The translations under genes were made by a program, and so were the position numbers. Shown piece by piece: positions 15,259-24,616 of a DNA stretch of 64,000 nucleotides. The stretch covers positions 165,467 to 229,466 of the forward strand of contig JASMDC010000001.1 of assembly GCA_030753015.1 (NCBI GenBank), in the 5' to 3' direction. This stretch comes from Candidatus Undinarchaeales archaeon. GTDB lineage: Archaea; SpSt-1190; JASMDC01. Numbering within the stretch: the first letter of the stretch is position 1; each line of letters starts with the position of its first letter. The notes under the pieces were generated by a model, which was not told the DNA's origin, made no database searches, and worked only from the letters and a program-made list of their open reading frames with translations.

Positions 15259-16866
15259 TCAAGTTTTCGGAGCCCGTTTCGAAAGCATCGCCCCATCGAT
15301 GATCTTCCCGATCTCGCGGTCCACGTCCCTGAAGGCGCGTGCGAGTGGTCGAGGGATCGGGTCGTCGGGCTCCATCGCTGCAAAACCCGGACCGAACACG
15401 CGCGCATTCATCTTGGTGAAGAACATCGACACCTTCATTCCGTACGGCGTGAGGAGGTAGCTGTTTGTGTGGGGCACACGCCAGATGATACCCTTCAAGC
15501 GGAGCCGACGCAGGTCGTACGTCATCTGGCCGCTCAAGTAGGTCGTATGTCCATCATCAAGTAGGTCAGCCATCCCCATGCGCAGGTCCTTATGGGTGAA
15601 GCCGTGCGCTGCATGCAGGAACAAGGTGAGCGTCAGGAAGAGGCACATCACGCGCTTGTCACCAAAGCGCAGGCCTGACGCCCGTCGACCGTCTTCCGTG
15701 ACGGTGGGCTGCACCACACGTTCCACGCCCTCCTGCGAGAGGGCACAGTCCTGGCTGACGCGCTCGACGTCAAGTAGACGCCGGTTCGTCATACGACCGA
15801 TCTTCTGGAGATAGGGAAGGTTGTCGAGTCCCTTGTTCACCCTGAAGTCCTTCGGGTTGTTGATGGTGGTCTCCGTGCGAAGAGCACGGTTCTCCTTGAA
15901 ATACTGCTTGACTTGGTTCCTCTTGTAGTTGAAGTGGAGGCTGGGATGGACGCCCTGATTGATGACCCTGGTCCGGAACTTCCCGGGAGTGGCCTTCGTG
16001 ATGCGGCGGTCGAACACAACACTGATGCCGTCGGGCCTCCCCAGATCGATGTTCTCCCTTATGACGCCCTCAAAGAACCGTCTCCCGTTCTGGGGACGGT
16101 CGAAGACCTGGGTGCGGCTTACCTCCATTTGCCAGATGGAAAGCTTGTGACCGTACCCCGCTTCGATGCTCTCGTCACTCAATGGCCAGGGAAGACGTTC
16201 CCGCCATCGGGTGAAGAACTCCCTGATCTGCGTGGGACCGAGCCGGTCACAGATCTCTTGTAGCCTTTCGGGGTCGGTGCAGGAGCGGAAGCCGTTGTCC
16301 AGCGGCTCGAAGGGGATGCCCTCCTTCCGTAGTTGCTGCTTGGCCCACTCATGGCCGTTCAGGCAGACCTTGACCGGGAAGGGGACATAGGTGCAGACCT
16401 TGATGAACCCGGGACCGAACTCCTTGTCCTTGATGTAGAAATAGATGTGGTTGACATTGGCTGGCTGACGAGAGAGATCAAAGTAAACACGGCCCTTCTT
16501 CACCTTCTTGTACCCCTTGAAGGCTATCGCCCGCTCCTGGGCTATGCCGATGAAGACGACACCCTCCTCCTTATCGAACTTCTTGAGGTACTTGGCGGCG
16601 ATGTCGTCCTTGCGTTCACCACGCTTGAAGTGGATGATGGGGGTGTAGTTATCTCGTGCGAAGAGCTCGACGCGTGCCTTGAAGGTCGTCGTCATCTTCT
16701 TGAACAACGCAGGTGAGGGAATGGGATAGCCACGCTCACGAAGGTAGTAGACGAGTTGTCCGGATGTCTGGAGTGTGGGGATGTAGCCGTTCAGGTAGAT
16801 CCTGTCCATGCACTCGATGTCGAGCGTCACATGCTTGGAAAGGAGTTCGTTGATATTGACGGCCAT
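15259..16866 (-). CDS. Conserved hypothetical protein of a family mainly known from bacteria
   Basis: 535 residues, soluble. Landmarks are HVTLDIECMDRIYLNGYIP near the N-terminus, then GYPIPSPALF, GVVFIGIAQE, YFYIKDKEFGPGFIKVCTY, VCLNGHEWAKQQL, CTDPERLQEICDRLG and ENIDLGRPDGISVVFDRRI. I recall bacterial proteins with very similar motifs annotated as hypothetical, often repeated within genomes, so a mobile-element role is possible but unproven. The C-terminal part carries a winged-helix-like LRRLRLKGIIWRVPHTNSYLLTPYG. It lies immediately right of the cassette-like island, so transfer is plausible. No clear promoter. The 423-nt gap to its right (16867-17289) shows no gene, tRNA or clear signal. 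Confidence 0.65.
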   Translation of the reverse strand: MAVNINELLSKHVTLDIECMDRIYLNGYIPTLQTSGQLVYYLRERGYPIPSPALFKKMTTTFKARVELFARDNYTPIIHFKRGERKDDIAAKYLKKFDKEEGVVFIGIAQERAIAFKGYKKVKKGRVYFDLSRQPANVNHIYFYIKDKEFGPGFIKVCTYVPFPVKVCLNGHEWAKQQLRKEGIPFEPLDNGFRSCTDPERLQEICDRLGPTQIREFFTRWRERLPWPLSDESIEAGYGHKLSIWQMEVSRTQVFDRPQNGRRFFEGVIRENIDLGRPDGISVVFDRRITKATPGKFRTRVINQGVHPSLHFNYKRNQVKQYFKENRALRTETTINNPKDFRVNKGLDNLPYLQKIGRMTNRRLLDVERVSQDCALSQEGVERVVQPTVTEDGRRASGLRFGDKRVMCLFLTLTLFLHAAHGFTHKDLRMGMADLLDDGHTTYLSGQMTYDLRRLRLKGIIWRVPHTNSYLLTPYGMKVSMFFTKMNARVFGPGFAAMEPDDPIPRPLARAFRDVDREIGKIIDGAMLSKRAPKT

Positions 16867-17289
16867 CAGTAGTGATGAGGCTCCTGAGAGTTATCCCTCT
16901 TTCCATGAGGATGACTAGCCTTTGTTATGCCATTGATTCACTCGACGGTTTGAGGCGAAGCTTCGCTAGTATACGAAAGAACAGTCATACTCCAGTAGTC
17001 CGATAAAATCTCAGCAACGTCTTTATCACGAACTCGATGTCCGATATAAGTCCATGTCGCATTTTTATCCGAACGTCCGAGATGACGGACCCGGTCCTCG
17101 TCATGTATCCGACTTGCGGTTCGGATATCACAGGTCCCTTATAGACCCGATCCATCCGCTCCGAAACCCTTATACCTTCACGCCGTCTACTTCTTTATCG
17201 AGGCGGATGACCGCACATCGATGTAAGAGCCTAACCGGGCTATGACAGGACCTAGGGTAGGAGACGCCTCGCTTCCTTCTGTCAGAGGC

Positions 17290-19824
17290 CTAAGAGGAGC
17301 CCTCGTCCTCCTCGACCCGGCCTTCCTCCACATCGAGTTCGTACTTGGCGTCCTCGATGAAGGACTTGTACCGGTTGAGGTATTCCTTGGCGGTGTCCTT
17401 GTCCTTGGACTCTGCGATCACGTGGAACACGGGCCGCGATCCGTCGGGCCTGATGAGCACCCATCCGTCGTCGAACCACACCTTCAGGCCGTCCAGCGTC
17501 TCGATCTCCTTGCCCTCGGCCATCTCCATGATCGTCCGCATGATGCGGCCACGGTACTCCCACGGGCCCTCCACCGTGTCGCGGAGCACGTTGGTGACGG
17601 GCACCTTCTCCACGAGCTTGGACAGCGACTCATCGTGGGTCGCCACGATCTCTGCTAGCTTTGCCGCTAGCAGGATGCCGTCCCGGGAGAGCTGGAACTG
17701 CGGGAAGATGCAGGCCCCGAGCTCGTCCCCCCCGAGCTTAGCACCGCTCTCGACGATGGTCCTCTCGAGCACCGCCGGGCTCATCTTGGCGCGGATGACC
17801 TCGGCACCGACCTTCTGGGCTGCCTCCTCCACGACCAGCGACGCGGTGACGGGCACGACCATCTTCTCGCCCTTCTTGAGCAGGCACATGGCCATGAGCG
17901 CGAGGAGCACATCTCCCATCACGATCTGTCCGTCGTCGGTGACGCACATGAGCTTGTCAGCGTCCAGGTCATAGGCGACACCGAAGTCCGCCTGGAGGGC
18001 CTTCACCATCTTCGAGAGGTGGGAGAGGGCCTCGGGCGTCGGCCGGCTCTCCTGGGTCACGGTGCCCACCTGGGCATTGAGCGAGAGAACTTCGCAACCG
18101 ATTTCCTGGAGGATGAGCGGGGCGATGACGGAGCCCGCGCCCATGGCGCAGTCCACGACGATCCGAGGCCTGCGCTTGGTGATCGCCTCGATGTCCAGGT
18201 GCTTCTTGATGTTGCCACGGTAGCGATCGAGGTACCGTGCCGGGTACTCCACGTCACCCACGTTCATGGGCTCGGCGCGCTTGAGATCGCTCTTGAAGAA
18301 GATGTCCTCGATCTTGCGCTTCTCCGCCTCGTCGATATCCCTACCGTTGTCACCGAACACCTTGATGGTCACCTGTCCCATCTTGTGACCGCCGGTGACG
18401 GCGATACCGCCCTTGGCGGCGTAGGAGTTGACCAGGTACTGGATGACCGGCGTGGGCGCCACGGTCACGTTCAAGGCCGTCACACCGACGGAAGAGAGCC
18501 CTGCCACAAGAGCCCGCTTGATCATGCGAGTGGACAGGCGTGTGTCGCGTCCGATGATGACCTGGGTGCCCGATCCCAGGAACGTACCGATGGAGGCACC
18601 GAGCCTGGTGGCGAACTCGGGTGTGATCTCGATGTTCACCGTCCCGCTGACGCCCGAGTTGCCGAAGAGGTGCTGGAGCCAGGTGACGCCCACCTTGACG
18701 TCCATGTTCACTACCGCACCGGGTTCGACGACCTTCCCCGGCCAGAGCTTGATACCGGAATGGATGTGGCTCTTGCGGCCCACTACCGTGTTCTCGCCGA
18801 CCACCGCGTCGTGCTCGATGATGGCGCCGGACCCGACGTTGACGCCGGGGCACACGCAGCAGCGCTGGAGCACGGCACCCTCGAGGATGCGGGCGTTGCC
18901 CAGCACAACAGAACGGGAGATCTGGGCGTCCGGTCCGACGCTCACGTTGTTGCCGATAGAGGCCAGGGGGCCGACCTCGGCGCCCTTGCAGATGATGACG
19001 TTGTCGCCGATGACCGACGGGCCCCGGATGATGGCGCCATCCTCGATGATGGCATCCTTGCCGATCCACACGGTCTCTCCGCCCATTTCCTTGGCCTTTC
19101 CGGGTACTTCTGCCTTCACCTTCTGGGTGAGGACGTCGTGAGCGCCAACGATGAACTTCTCGGGATTGCCCACGTCGTGCCAGTAGCAGTCGTCGACGTA
19201 GCCGAACATGGGCTCCCCGTCGCCCAGCAGCTCGGGGAAGAGGTCCTTTGAGAAGTCGCGCACCTTGCCCTCGGGAAGGCGCTCGAACACGCGAGGCTCG
19301 ATGACGTAGGTACCGGTGTTGATGGTGTCACTGAAGACCTCGCTCCACCCGGGCTTCTCTAGGAAGCGGGTGATGCGACCGGTCTGGTCGGTGATCACGA
19401 TGCCGTACTCCAGCGGGTTCTCGACGCGTGTGAGGCCGATGGTCACGGCGGCCTTGTTCTTCTTGTGGAACTCTAAGAGCTTGGTGAGGTCGAAGTCGGT
19501 GAGCACGTCACCCGAGAGCACGAGGAAGGTGTCGTCCAGCTGATCGTGGACGAGCTTCACCCCGCCGGCAGTCCCCAGCGCCTTCTCCTCCACGGAGTAG
19601 GAGATGTTCACACCGTACTCCGAGCCATCGCCGAAGAACTCCTGGATCTGCTCGGCAAGGTAGCGTGTGGTGAGGATGATGTCAGTGATACCGTGCTTTT
19701 TGAGAAGCTCGATGATGTGCACGAGCATGGGCTTGTTGACTATGTGCGCGAGCGGTTTGGGGATGCCGCAGGTGACGGGGAGGAGCCGGGTACCCTTCCC
19801 TCCGGCCATGACGACTGCTTTCAT
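17290..19824 (-). CDS. Sugar-phosphate nucleotidyltransferase / phosphomannomutase-like fusion
   Basis: 844 residues in three parts. Residues 1-235 are a nucleotidyltransferase ([18 protein letters not shown] signature, [22 protein letters not shown]). Residues 255-385 are left-handed beta-helix hexapeptide repeats. Residues 395-830 are a phosphohexomutase ([18 protein letters not shown] metal loop, RPDGSRP phosphate site). Such fusions make GDP-mannose or related nucleotide sugars for glycans. The mutase active-site loop, normally TASHNP, reads TGGHKMG, so the phosphoserine is missing and mutase activity is doubtful. It shares a bidirectional TATA element at 19847-19855 with the gene at 19878. 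Confidence 0.85.
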   Translation of the reverse strand: MKAVVMAGGKGTRLLPVTCGIPKPLAHIVNKPMLVHIIELLKKHGITDIILTTRYLAEQIQEFFGDGSEYGVNISYSVEEKALGTAGGVKLVHDQLDDTFLVLSGDVLTDFDLTKLLEFHKKNKAAVTIGLTRVENPLEYGIVITDQTGRITRFLEKPGWSEVFSDTINTGTYVIEPRVFERLPEGKVRDFSKDLFPELLGDGEPMFGYVDDCYWHDVGNPEKFIVGAHDVLTQKVKAEVPGKAKEMGGETVWIGKDAIIEDGAIIRGPSVIGDNVIICKGAEVGPLASIGNNVSVGPDAQISRSVVLGNARILEGAVLQRCCVCPGVNVGSGAIIEHDAVVGENTVVGRKSHIHSGIKLWPGKVVEPGAVVNMDVKVGVTWLQHLFGNSGVSGTVNIEITPEFATRLGASIGTFLGSGTQVIIGRDTRLSTRMIKRALVAGLSSVGVTALNVTVAPTPVIQYLVNSYAAKGGIAVTGGHKMGQVTIKVFGDNGRDIDEAEKRKIEDIFFKSDLKRAEPMNVGDVEYPARYLDRYRGNIKKHLDIEAITKRRPRIVVDCAMGAGSVIAPLILQEIGCEVLSLNAQVGTVTQESRPTPEALSHLSKMVKALQADFGVAYDLDADKLMCVTDDGQIVMGDVLLALMAMCLLKKGEKMVVPVTASLVVEEAAQKVGAEVIRAKMSPAVLERTIVESGAKLGGDELGACIFPQFQLSRDGILLAAKLAEIVATHDESLSKLVEKVPVTNVLRDTVEGPWEYRGRIMRTIMEMAEGKEIETLDGLKVWFDDGWVLIRPDGSRPVFHVIAESKDKDTAKEYLNRYKSFIEDAKYELDVEEGRVEEDEGSS

Positions 19825-19846
19825 GGTTCGGGGACAACGGTCGTAG

Positions 19847-19855
19847 AAATAAAAA
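19847..19855. promoter_or_regulatory. Bidirectional TATA element
   Basis: AAATAAAAA reads as ATAAAA 29 nt before ATG 19878 on the plus strand. It reads as TTTATT about 29 nt before ATG 19824 on the minus strand. One AT-rich core appears to serve two leaderless genes. Confidence 0.55.
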
Positions 19856-19877
19856 CTTTAGCAACTGATCAGTGACC

Positions 19878-20162
19878 ATGGCCGAGGCGCACATGGCCTT
19901 TCTGATCATCGGCTACAACCTGAGCTTCATCTCCGAGCGTGCCGCTCCCGAGTGGCGCGACCGTATCTACGAGGCACTTAAGTCCCTCCACACCTGGCTC
20001 GAAGTGCTCGGGGCGCAGGACGACGAGATCGGGCTCGAGGTCGCCGGATGGATAGACAAGTTCGACAAGGGCATCGACATAGATTACGAGCGTCTGCGCC
20101 GCAAGGCCCGGGCCGCCTGGTGGGACACCATGGAAGAGACCGTCCGGGAGTACGCGGGCTGA
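19878..20162 (+). CDS. Small hypothetical protein
   Basis: 94 residues from ATG 19878, which lies 29 nt after the TATA-like box; the in-frame GTG 19872 is less likely. The protein is helical and charged (SLHTWLEVLGAQDDE, WIDKFDKGIDIDYERLRRKARAAWW). No signal peptide or known family. Divergent from the nucleotidyltransferase fusion and convergent with the TlyA-like gene. Confidence 0.6.
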   Translation: MAEAHMAFLIIGYNLSFISERAAPEWRDRIYEALKSLHTWLEVLGAQDDEIGLEVAGWIDKFDKGIDIDYERLRRKARAAWWDTMEETVREYAG

Positions 20163-20170
20163 GCGCTGCC

Positions 20171-20866
20171 CTACTCCTCGCCCTGGGTGTCGAACGCCCG
20201 CCGACCCAGCAGGTACAGTTCCTTACCCTCGCCCCGCATGATGTGCTCGACGGCCACGCCCATCTCCATGAGCGCTGCCCGTCCAAGGTCCTCGAGCTCC
20301 TTCTCGTTCCCATCTCCCAGCTTGAGCACCTGGAGGACCCGTCCACCGGTGATCAGTAATGGTAGGAATCGTGCAGTGACGCCCAAGGAGGCGATCGGGT
20401 CCGCGGTGAGGTCGTTGAGGACGAGCGTCACGGGCTCTCCTTCGGTGATGATGGAGGGATCCACGGTGAAGGCGTCGGCGAAGGTCACCGAGACGTTGGC
20501 GGACCGGCCCCTCACCCCCTCGAGGGTCGGACGGAACTCATCGGTCACCTCGATCCCGTACACATGAGCACACCGGGGTGCGCAGTAGAGGATGAAACCT
20601 CCCGCGCTCGAGCCGAGGTCCAGTACGATGTCCTCCTTCTGGACGAAATACCACGCACCGTCGATGGTCGCGAGCTTGCGGTACCCGCGGGGGAGGATGC
20701 CCTCGGGCGTCACCTCGAGCCGGGTGGACGGATCCACCCTAGCGGACGGCTTGGTCACGACCTCGCCGTCCACCGACACGAGGCCGGCGATGACGGCATT
20801 CTTGGCCCTGGTCCGTGACGGTAGGAGCCCCTGCTCCACGAGCGCAGCATCGAGGCGCATGGTCAT
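20171..20866 (-). CDS. TlyA-like S4-domain RNA methyltransferase
   Basis: 231 residues. An N-terminal S4 RNA-binding domain (MRLDAALVEQGLLPSRTRAKNAV..G.V.VDG, residues 3-60) is followed by an FtsJ-type Rossmann methyltransferase with the SAM loop DIVLDLGSSAGGF (about 79-91) and VLNDLTADP. TlyA proteins 2'-O-methylate cytidines in 16S/23S rRNA, but a haemolysin history clouds the family; the target here is unknown. ATG 20860 is an alternative start. Confidence 0.8.
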   Translation of the reverse strand: MTMRLDAALVEQGLLPSRTRAKNAVIAGLVSVDGEVVTKPSARVDPSTRLEVTPEGILPRGYRKLATIDGAWYFVQKEDIVLDLGSSAGGFILYCAPRCAHVYGIEVTDEFRPTLEGVRGRSANVSVTFADAFTVDPSIITEGEPVTLVLNDLTADPIASLGVTARFLPLLITGGRVLQVLKLGDGNEKELEDLGRAALMEMGVAVEHIMRGEGKELYLLGRRAFDTQGEE

Positions 20867-21030
20867 CTACAGGGACATGGCCCTTGAAAAGGTTTCCGGC
20901 CAGGACAGCGCCGTCCCGGGAATCCCGTTAAGAGAAATGATTATGGGATTGCCTTCCACAGAGGCGGTCCGGGAAAGAGTCATCGCACCGGACGTCGCGG
21001 ATCATAACGGCAGGGTGACGTCCGTCCCGC

Positions 21031-21969
21031 TCACAAGTACTCGAACCGGACGGTGCAAGGCGGGCCCACTTTCGTCATCTCGGCCCGAGGCTTGACCTTT
21101 GCGGTTTCCTGTTCGTAGAACATCTCGCCCAGGTCATTGGACACGAAGTCTGTCGGCACCATGACAGTGAACGTCTTCTTCGTACCGACGCTCTTGCACC
21201 CGTCGCATTCGGGGAGGCGGTGGCATTCCTCATCTTCCAGGAGCCAGACATCGGTGAAGGGGATGATCTCCACCTCGTTGATCCCCTCCTTAACCTTGTG
21301 GAAGTCCATGGACATATGCTGGATGACCGATGGTGGGATGGGTGCCTTCCCGTTGTTCTCGATGATGAAGCATAGCCGTTCCTCGGGCCTACCCTTGCAT
21401 CGTCCCACCGGACCGGTGCAGTAGCGTGCCTTCTTACACTGCATCTCGAAGACCCAGTCGCCGCCCGCCATGCCCTCTGCCACCTTCTCGGCGGTGAGCT
21501 TCCTGACGGTGGTGATGAACGCGAACTGGTAGGCGATGGCTAGGCCGAGGACCATGATGAACGCGCAGATGATGACCGCCGACATCATACCGGAGCCAGC
21601 GTCCTCGTCCGCGAAGATCTTCGCCAGCTCGCTCTCGGCCCCGGGATCGAGACCGTCCATACTGGCGGTCGTCAGGCTGGCATCCTGCGAGAACAGGCTC
21701 CCCTCAAGGGCGAGCGGTGGTCCCTGTCCGGGAGGGAGATACGATTGCGAGGTGGTATCAGTGCTCGGATTCCATTTCGAGTCGCTGTAGTCGCCCCACG
21801 CCGACTCGTCCTGGACCGCGGGCATTGCGGCGATCATCTCACCGGTGAGCTCGCCGCTACCTACCGAACTTATCGGTGTGCCGCACTTCGGGCAGGCAAG
21901 CGTCGGATTATCCTGACTGTACCTACCGCTGTTGCCACAACCCGCACAGGTGTAGTACACCCACTCCAA
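21031..21969 (-). CDS. Zinc-ribbon membrane protein
   Basis: 312 residues from a TTG at 21969, supported by a GGAG Shine-Dalgarno site about 12 nt upstream and a strong TATA box (TTTATATAA near 22010-22018). The N-terminus is a zinc ribbon (YYTCAGCG...LACPKCG). One membrane helix lies at about 128-150 (MMSAVIICAFIMVLGLAIAY). The C-terminal domain, probably outside the cell, contains six Cys that could form disulfides (MQCKKARYC, GRCKGRPEERLC, EECHRLPECDGC). Unknown function. A cytoplasmic ribbon joined to an external Cys-rich domain suggests signalling or envelope assembly, but this is inference. Confidence 0.65.
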   Translation of the reverse strand: MEWVYYTCAGCGNSGRYSQDNPTLACPKCGTPISSVGSGELTGEMIAAMPAVQDESAWGDYSDSKWNPSTDTTSQSYLPPGQGPPLALEGSLFSQDASLTTASMDGLDPGAESELAKIFADEDAGSGMMSAVIICAFIMVLGLAIAYQFAFITTVRKLTAEKVAEGMAGGDWVFEMQCKKARYCTGPVGRCKGRPEERLCFIIENNGKAPIPPSVIQHMSMDFHKVKEGINEVEIIPFTDVWLLEDEECHRLPECDGCKSVGTKKTFTVMVPTDFVSNDLGEMFYEQETAKVKPRAEMTKVGPPCTVRFEYL

Positions 21970-22043
21970 CGATATCAGGACTCCAATGAATACTCAGTCC
22001 CTAGGCTTATATAAAGCTTATTTCGAGTGGCGGATAATTCCGT

Positions 22044-23117
22044 CTAATCCTCTCTCTCACGCACCTGGAGGACGCGCTGTATGCGCAGTGACTCGTCGAT
22101 GATCGTCCGGATGAGGGATGTGCCCAGTTCCCGGGGGAGGCCGAGACGCGCGCATGCCTCGGTGAAGTTCTCTGTGTTCTTGATCTCCTGGTCCGGAACT
22201 CGGAGGGAGAGCCCGTACCGACGCTTGATATCGTAGATCTCCCGCGCCACATGGAAACGTTCCCCAAGGAGGGACGCCATGGCGAGGTCGACGCCCCGGA
22301 GGCGCTCGCGGAGCCGGGCGAGCTCCTTCTGGCCGGATGGTGGGACCTCGTCGAGCGTCGTACGGGCCTTCGTCTCAACGACCGTGCCGCCCCGCAGGTC
22401 GTCGAGGCATGTCACAGACACGTGCGTACCCTCATCGATGAAGTCCAACGCCTTCCGCTGGACGATGGGCGAGCCGTTCTTTGCCAGGGTGAGGATGTCC
22501 TTGGTGCTCATGGTGGAGAACCGTGCATTCCTGACCGCTCTCTTTGGATCGTCGGGATAGCAACCGTCCACGTCCTTGGCGAGCACGACACGCAGGCCGA
22601 GGAGACGTCCGACCAGTATCGCCGAGAGGTCGCTCCCGCCGCGCCCGAGGGTCGTTATACGCCCATCCCCGGTCATACCGAGGAAACCTGACATGACCAC
22701 AGTCGTCCCCTTGTCGAGTGCCTCGCGGACCTTATCGAGGGCCGCGTCCGTCATGTCGAGGAGCGGAGTGGCGTCCCCGAAGCGGTCATCGGTTATGATG
22801 GGCCATTCCCCGTCGTAGGGCGTGAGCACTTTCGTATCGATGCCCCGGTGCTCCAGTGCTGCACCCAGGATGCGGCAAGTGGTGACCTCTCCCTGGGCCA
22901 AGATGGAATCTACGGCATCGGGTGATGTGATCCCGGCACCCAGGGCCGTCGAGAAGAGCCGGTCCGTCTCCCCCTTCATTGCCGAGACGACGATGACGGC
23001 AGGGAGACCGAGGGAATCGTTGATGCTCTCGATCACATGGCCTATGTCCAGTGGCGTGGCGAGCACGGACCCACCGACCTTCACCACGTATGGAGCCTTT
23101 GTCCCCTTGCGTGTCAT
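22044..23117 (-). CDS. Aspartokinase fused to chorismate mutase
   Basis: 357 residues. Residues 8-265 are an aspartokinase catalytic domain: VVKVGGSVL, VVSAMKGETDRL, GEVTTCRILGAAL and GFLGMTGDGRITTLGRGGSDLSA, the aspartokinase signature. The usual ACT regulatory domains are absent. Residues 268-355 match type II (AroQ) chorismate mutase: LRERLRGVDLAMASLLGER, EIYDIKRRYGL, PDQEI and IRTIIDESLRIQ, with R, R, K and Q at expected catalytic places, though the second-helix RE pair is not obvious. Archaea often build the aromatic ring from aspartate semialdehyde, which would link both activities to one pathway. TTTATA 23144-23149 lies 32 nt upstream. Confidence 0.8.
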   Translation of the reverse strand: MTRKGTKAPYVVKVGGSVLATPLDIGHVIESINDSLGLPAVIVVSAMKGETDRLFSTALGAGITSPDAVDSILAQGEVTTCRILGAALEHRGIDTKVLTPYDGEWPIITDDRFGDATPLLDMTDAALDKVREALDKGTTVVMSGFLGMTGDGRITTLGRGGSDLSAILVGRLLGLRVVLAKDVDGCYPDDPKRAVRNARFSTMSTKDILTLAKNGSPIVQRKALDFIDEGTHVSVTCLDDLRGGTVVETKARTTLDEVPPSGQKELARLRERLRGVDLAMASLLGERFHVAREIYDIKRRYGLSLRVPDQEIKNTENFTEACARLGLPRELGTSLIRTIIDESLRIQRVLQVRERED

Positions 23118-23142
23118 GACGAATCACACGAAGGATGCGAAG

Positions 23143-23151
23143 CTATAAATT
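23143..23151. promoter_or_regulatory. Shared palindromic TATA element
   Basis: CTATAAATT reads as TATAAA for the rightward gene (ATG 23183, short leader) and as TTTATA for the leftward aspartokinase-chorismate mutase gene (ATG 23117). The two genes cannot both be bound at full occupancy by one TBP orientation. Confidence 0.55.
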
Positions 23152-23182
23152 CCTTGATGGAATCCTGTGTATCGAGCAGACC

Positions 23183-23689
23183 ATGCAACAGGGAGGGTAC
23201 GGGCAGGCTGGATATGGCCAGGGTACCTACGATCGTAGTCAGTACCAACAGTACTATCCGGCTTATTACACCTACAAGACCTATGCCAACACCCGCCAGT
23301 ACCAGGAGAGCGTCGTGAGCGGGGACAATCCGGCCCATCCGACAGCATCCAGCTCGGGCTCGAAGGGAGACAAGAAGAAGCAGATGGCTGTTGCGGCCGT
23401 CATCGTCGTGGCCCTCGTCGCCGCAGCCGTCCTCTTCAACATGGGAGAACCGAAGATAGATCCCACCCTGACGGACAAGGTCAGCACCGATCCCGATTCC
23501 AGCTACGTGATCGGTGTGTATGTGACGGAGGGTGCGCCCGAGGACATCCAGGGCTACTTCAATACGAAAGGCGCCAAGTATATAGGTAGCAAATCCAACG
23601 CCTCCATAGTGCTCGCCGAGGTCCCGGGGAGGGACATCGAGGTTCTCGGCAGTGAGGACTGGGTGACGAGGATCGTCAGCCAGGAATAG
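23183..23689 (+). CDS. Single-pass membrane protein with Tyr/Gln/Gly-rich cytoplasmic N-terminus
   Basis: 168 residues from ATG 23183; the longer open frame starts at 23135, upstream of the TATA element, and cannot be used. Residues 1-45 are rich in Tyr, Gln and Gly (MQQGGYGQAGYGQGTY...). A Lys-rich patch (KGDKKKQ) precedes a membrane helix at about 70-90. The outer part (SSYVIGVYVTEGAPEDIQGYF...) is a small alpha/beta domain that ends the protein. The positive-inside rule puts the Tyr-rich tail in the cytoplasm. Two other proteins here have comparable tails (48229, 51211). Function unknown. Confidence 0.65.
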   Translation: MQQGGYGQAGYGQGTYDRSQYQQYYPAYYTYKTYANTRQYQESVVSGDNPAHPTASSSGSKGDKKKQMAVAAVIVVALVAAAVLFNMGEPKIDPTLTDKVSTDPDSSYVIGVYVTEGAPEDIQGYFNTKGAKYIGSKSNASIVLAEVPGRDIEVLGSEDWVTRIVSQE

Positions 23690-23713
23690 ACTCCCGCCCG
23701 TACGGGAAGAGAC

Positions 23714-24616
23714 TCATTCGTTCGACTTCTCGAACAGCTCCTTGATCTGTACCTCGCGCTGCTCCACGTCCCCCGGATCCACACGCGGGCACCAGGAACC
23801 GGGCGACTCCACCGCGAATGAGGCCAGCGCCGTGCCGGCGAATGCCGAGGAGAGTGGGTCGGCGTTCGACGCGTACCGAGCCAGGAAACCGCCGATGAAC
23901 GCGTCACCGCATCCTGTGGGATCGGTGATGGGGAGGTCGAGGCTGGGGATGGTGTGAATGTTCACGCCATCGAAGATAATGCAGCCACCTGTCCCGATAG
24001 TGATGACCACGCAGCCCACTCCTTGGGCGTGGAACGCCTCTGCGCACGCTTCAAGATCGTTCTTACCGACGAGAGCCCTGGCCTCGAACTCGTTGGGGAA
24101 GGCCAGGTCGACCGATCCGAGGCCGGGGAATCCCTTGATACCCTTCTTCTCGTAGATCTTCGCATACGTCTGGTTGAAGTCGAGGCTCACGAGACTCGCG
24201 TTCCCGTCCATCGCTATGATGAACTTCGACTGGAGGGGAGGGGGCATGGGACAGATGTGCGCGAAGAACGCTCCATTGTAGGAGTCGGGCACAAGGGACG
24301 GGCTCAGTTGTTCGGAAACGCCCTCTTCCAGTTCGATCGATGTAGCGTCCCCCTTGTCGTTGTAATAGTAGTCGATACGCGTGGACTCGCCCTCGATCTC
24401 GGTGAGCCCGGAGGTATCGATACCATAGTACTCGAGGTCGGTGATCCAGTTCTTCGGGAAATCCGGACCCACGGCCGAGACGAGCCCCGTCTCCAGACCG
24501 AGCTGGACGGCCGAGGTAGCCACGGCAGGTGCCGAGCCCCCGGGCAGTACCTTCTCGCGTCCGTCAGGGTAGATGATGCGGTCGATGACCGAGTGTCCGA
24601 TGGTAATCAGGTCCAT
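23714..24616 (-). CDS. PfkB-family sugar kinase (second of tandem pair)
   Basis: 300 residues, the usual ribokinase-family length. It shows the N-terminal MDLITIGHSVIDRI with PGGSAPAVA (sugar-binding GG), VSLDFNQTYAK and the C-terminal DPTGCGDAFIGGFLA, where GCGD is the anion hole and catalytic Asp. The family phosphorylates sugars or nucleosides with ATP; the substrate cannot be named. The start overlaps the upstream PfkB gene by 10 nt, so the two are co-transcribed and may form a heterodimer. Confidence 0.85.
   Translation of the reverse strand: MDLITIGHSVIDRIIYPDGREKVLPGGSAPAVATSAVQLGLETGLVSAVGPDFPKNWITDLEYYGIDTSGLTEIEGESTRIDYYYNDKGDATSIELEEGVSEQLSPSLVPDSYNGAFFAHICPMPPPLQSKFIIAMDGNASLVSLDFNQTYAKIYEKKGIKGFPGLGSVDLAFPNEFEARALVGKNDLEACAEAFHAQGVGCVVITIGTGGCIIFDGVNIHTIPSLDLPITDPTGCGDAFIGGFLARYASNADPLSSAFAGTALASFAVESPGSWCPRVDPGDVEQREVQIKELFEKSNE

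Noticed and set aside
16867..17289. Possible RNA gene or promoter in the 423-nt gap
   Set aside because: No tRNA consensus, no paired long stem and no reading frame with coding character; several AT-rich spots are not placed for a start.
18019..19251. 410-codon open frame antisense to the nucleotidyltransferase fusion
   Set aside because: The composition (Asp/His/Val-rich, no motif) is that of a shadow frame, while the opposite strand has clear family signatures.
23135..23182. 16-codon N-terminal extension of the Tyr-rich membrane protein
   Set aside because: It lies across and upstream of the TATA element at 23143, so it cannot be in the mRNA.
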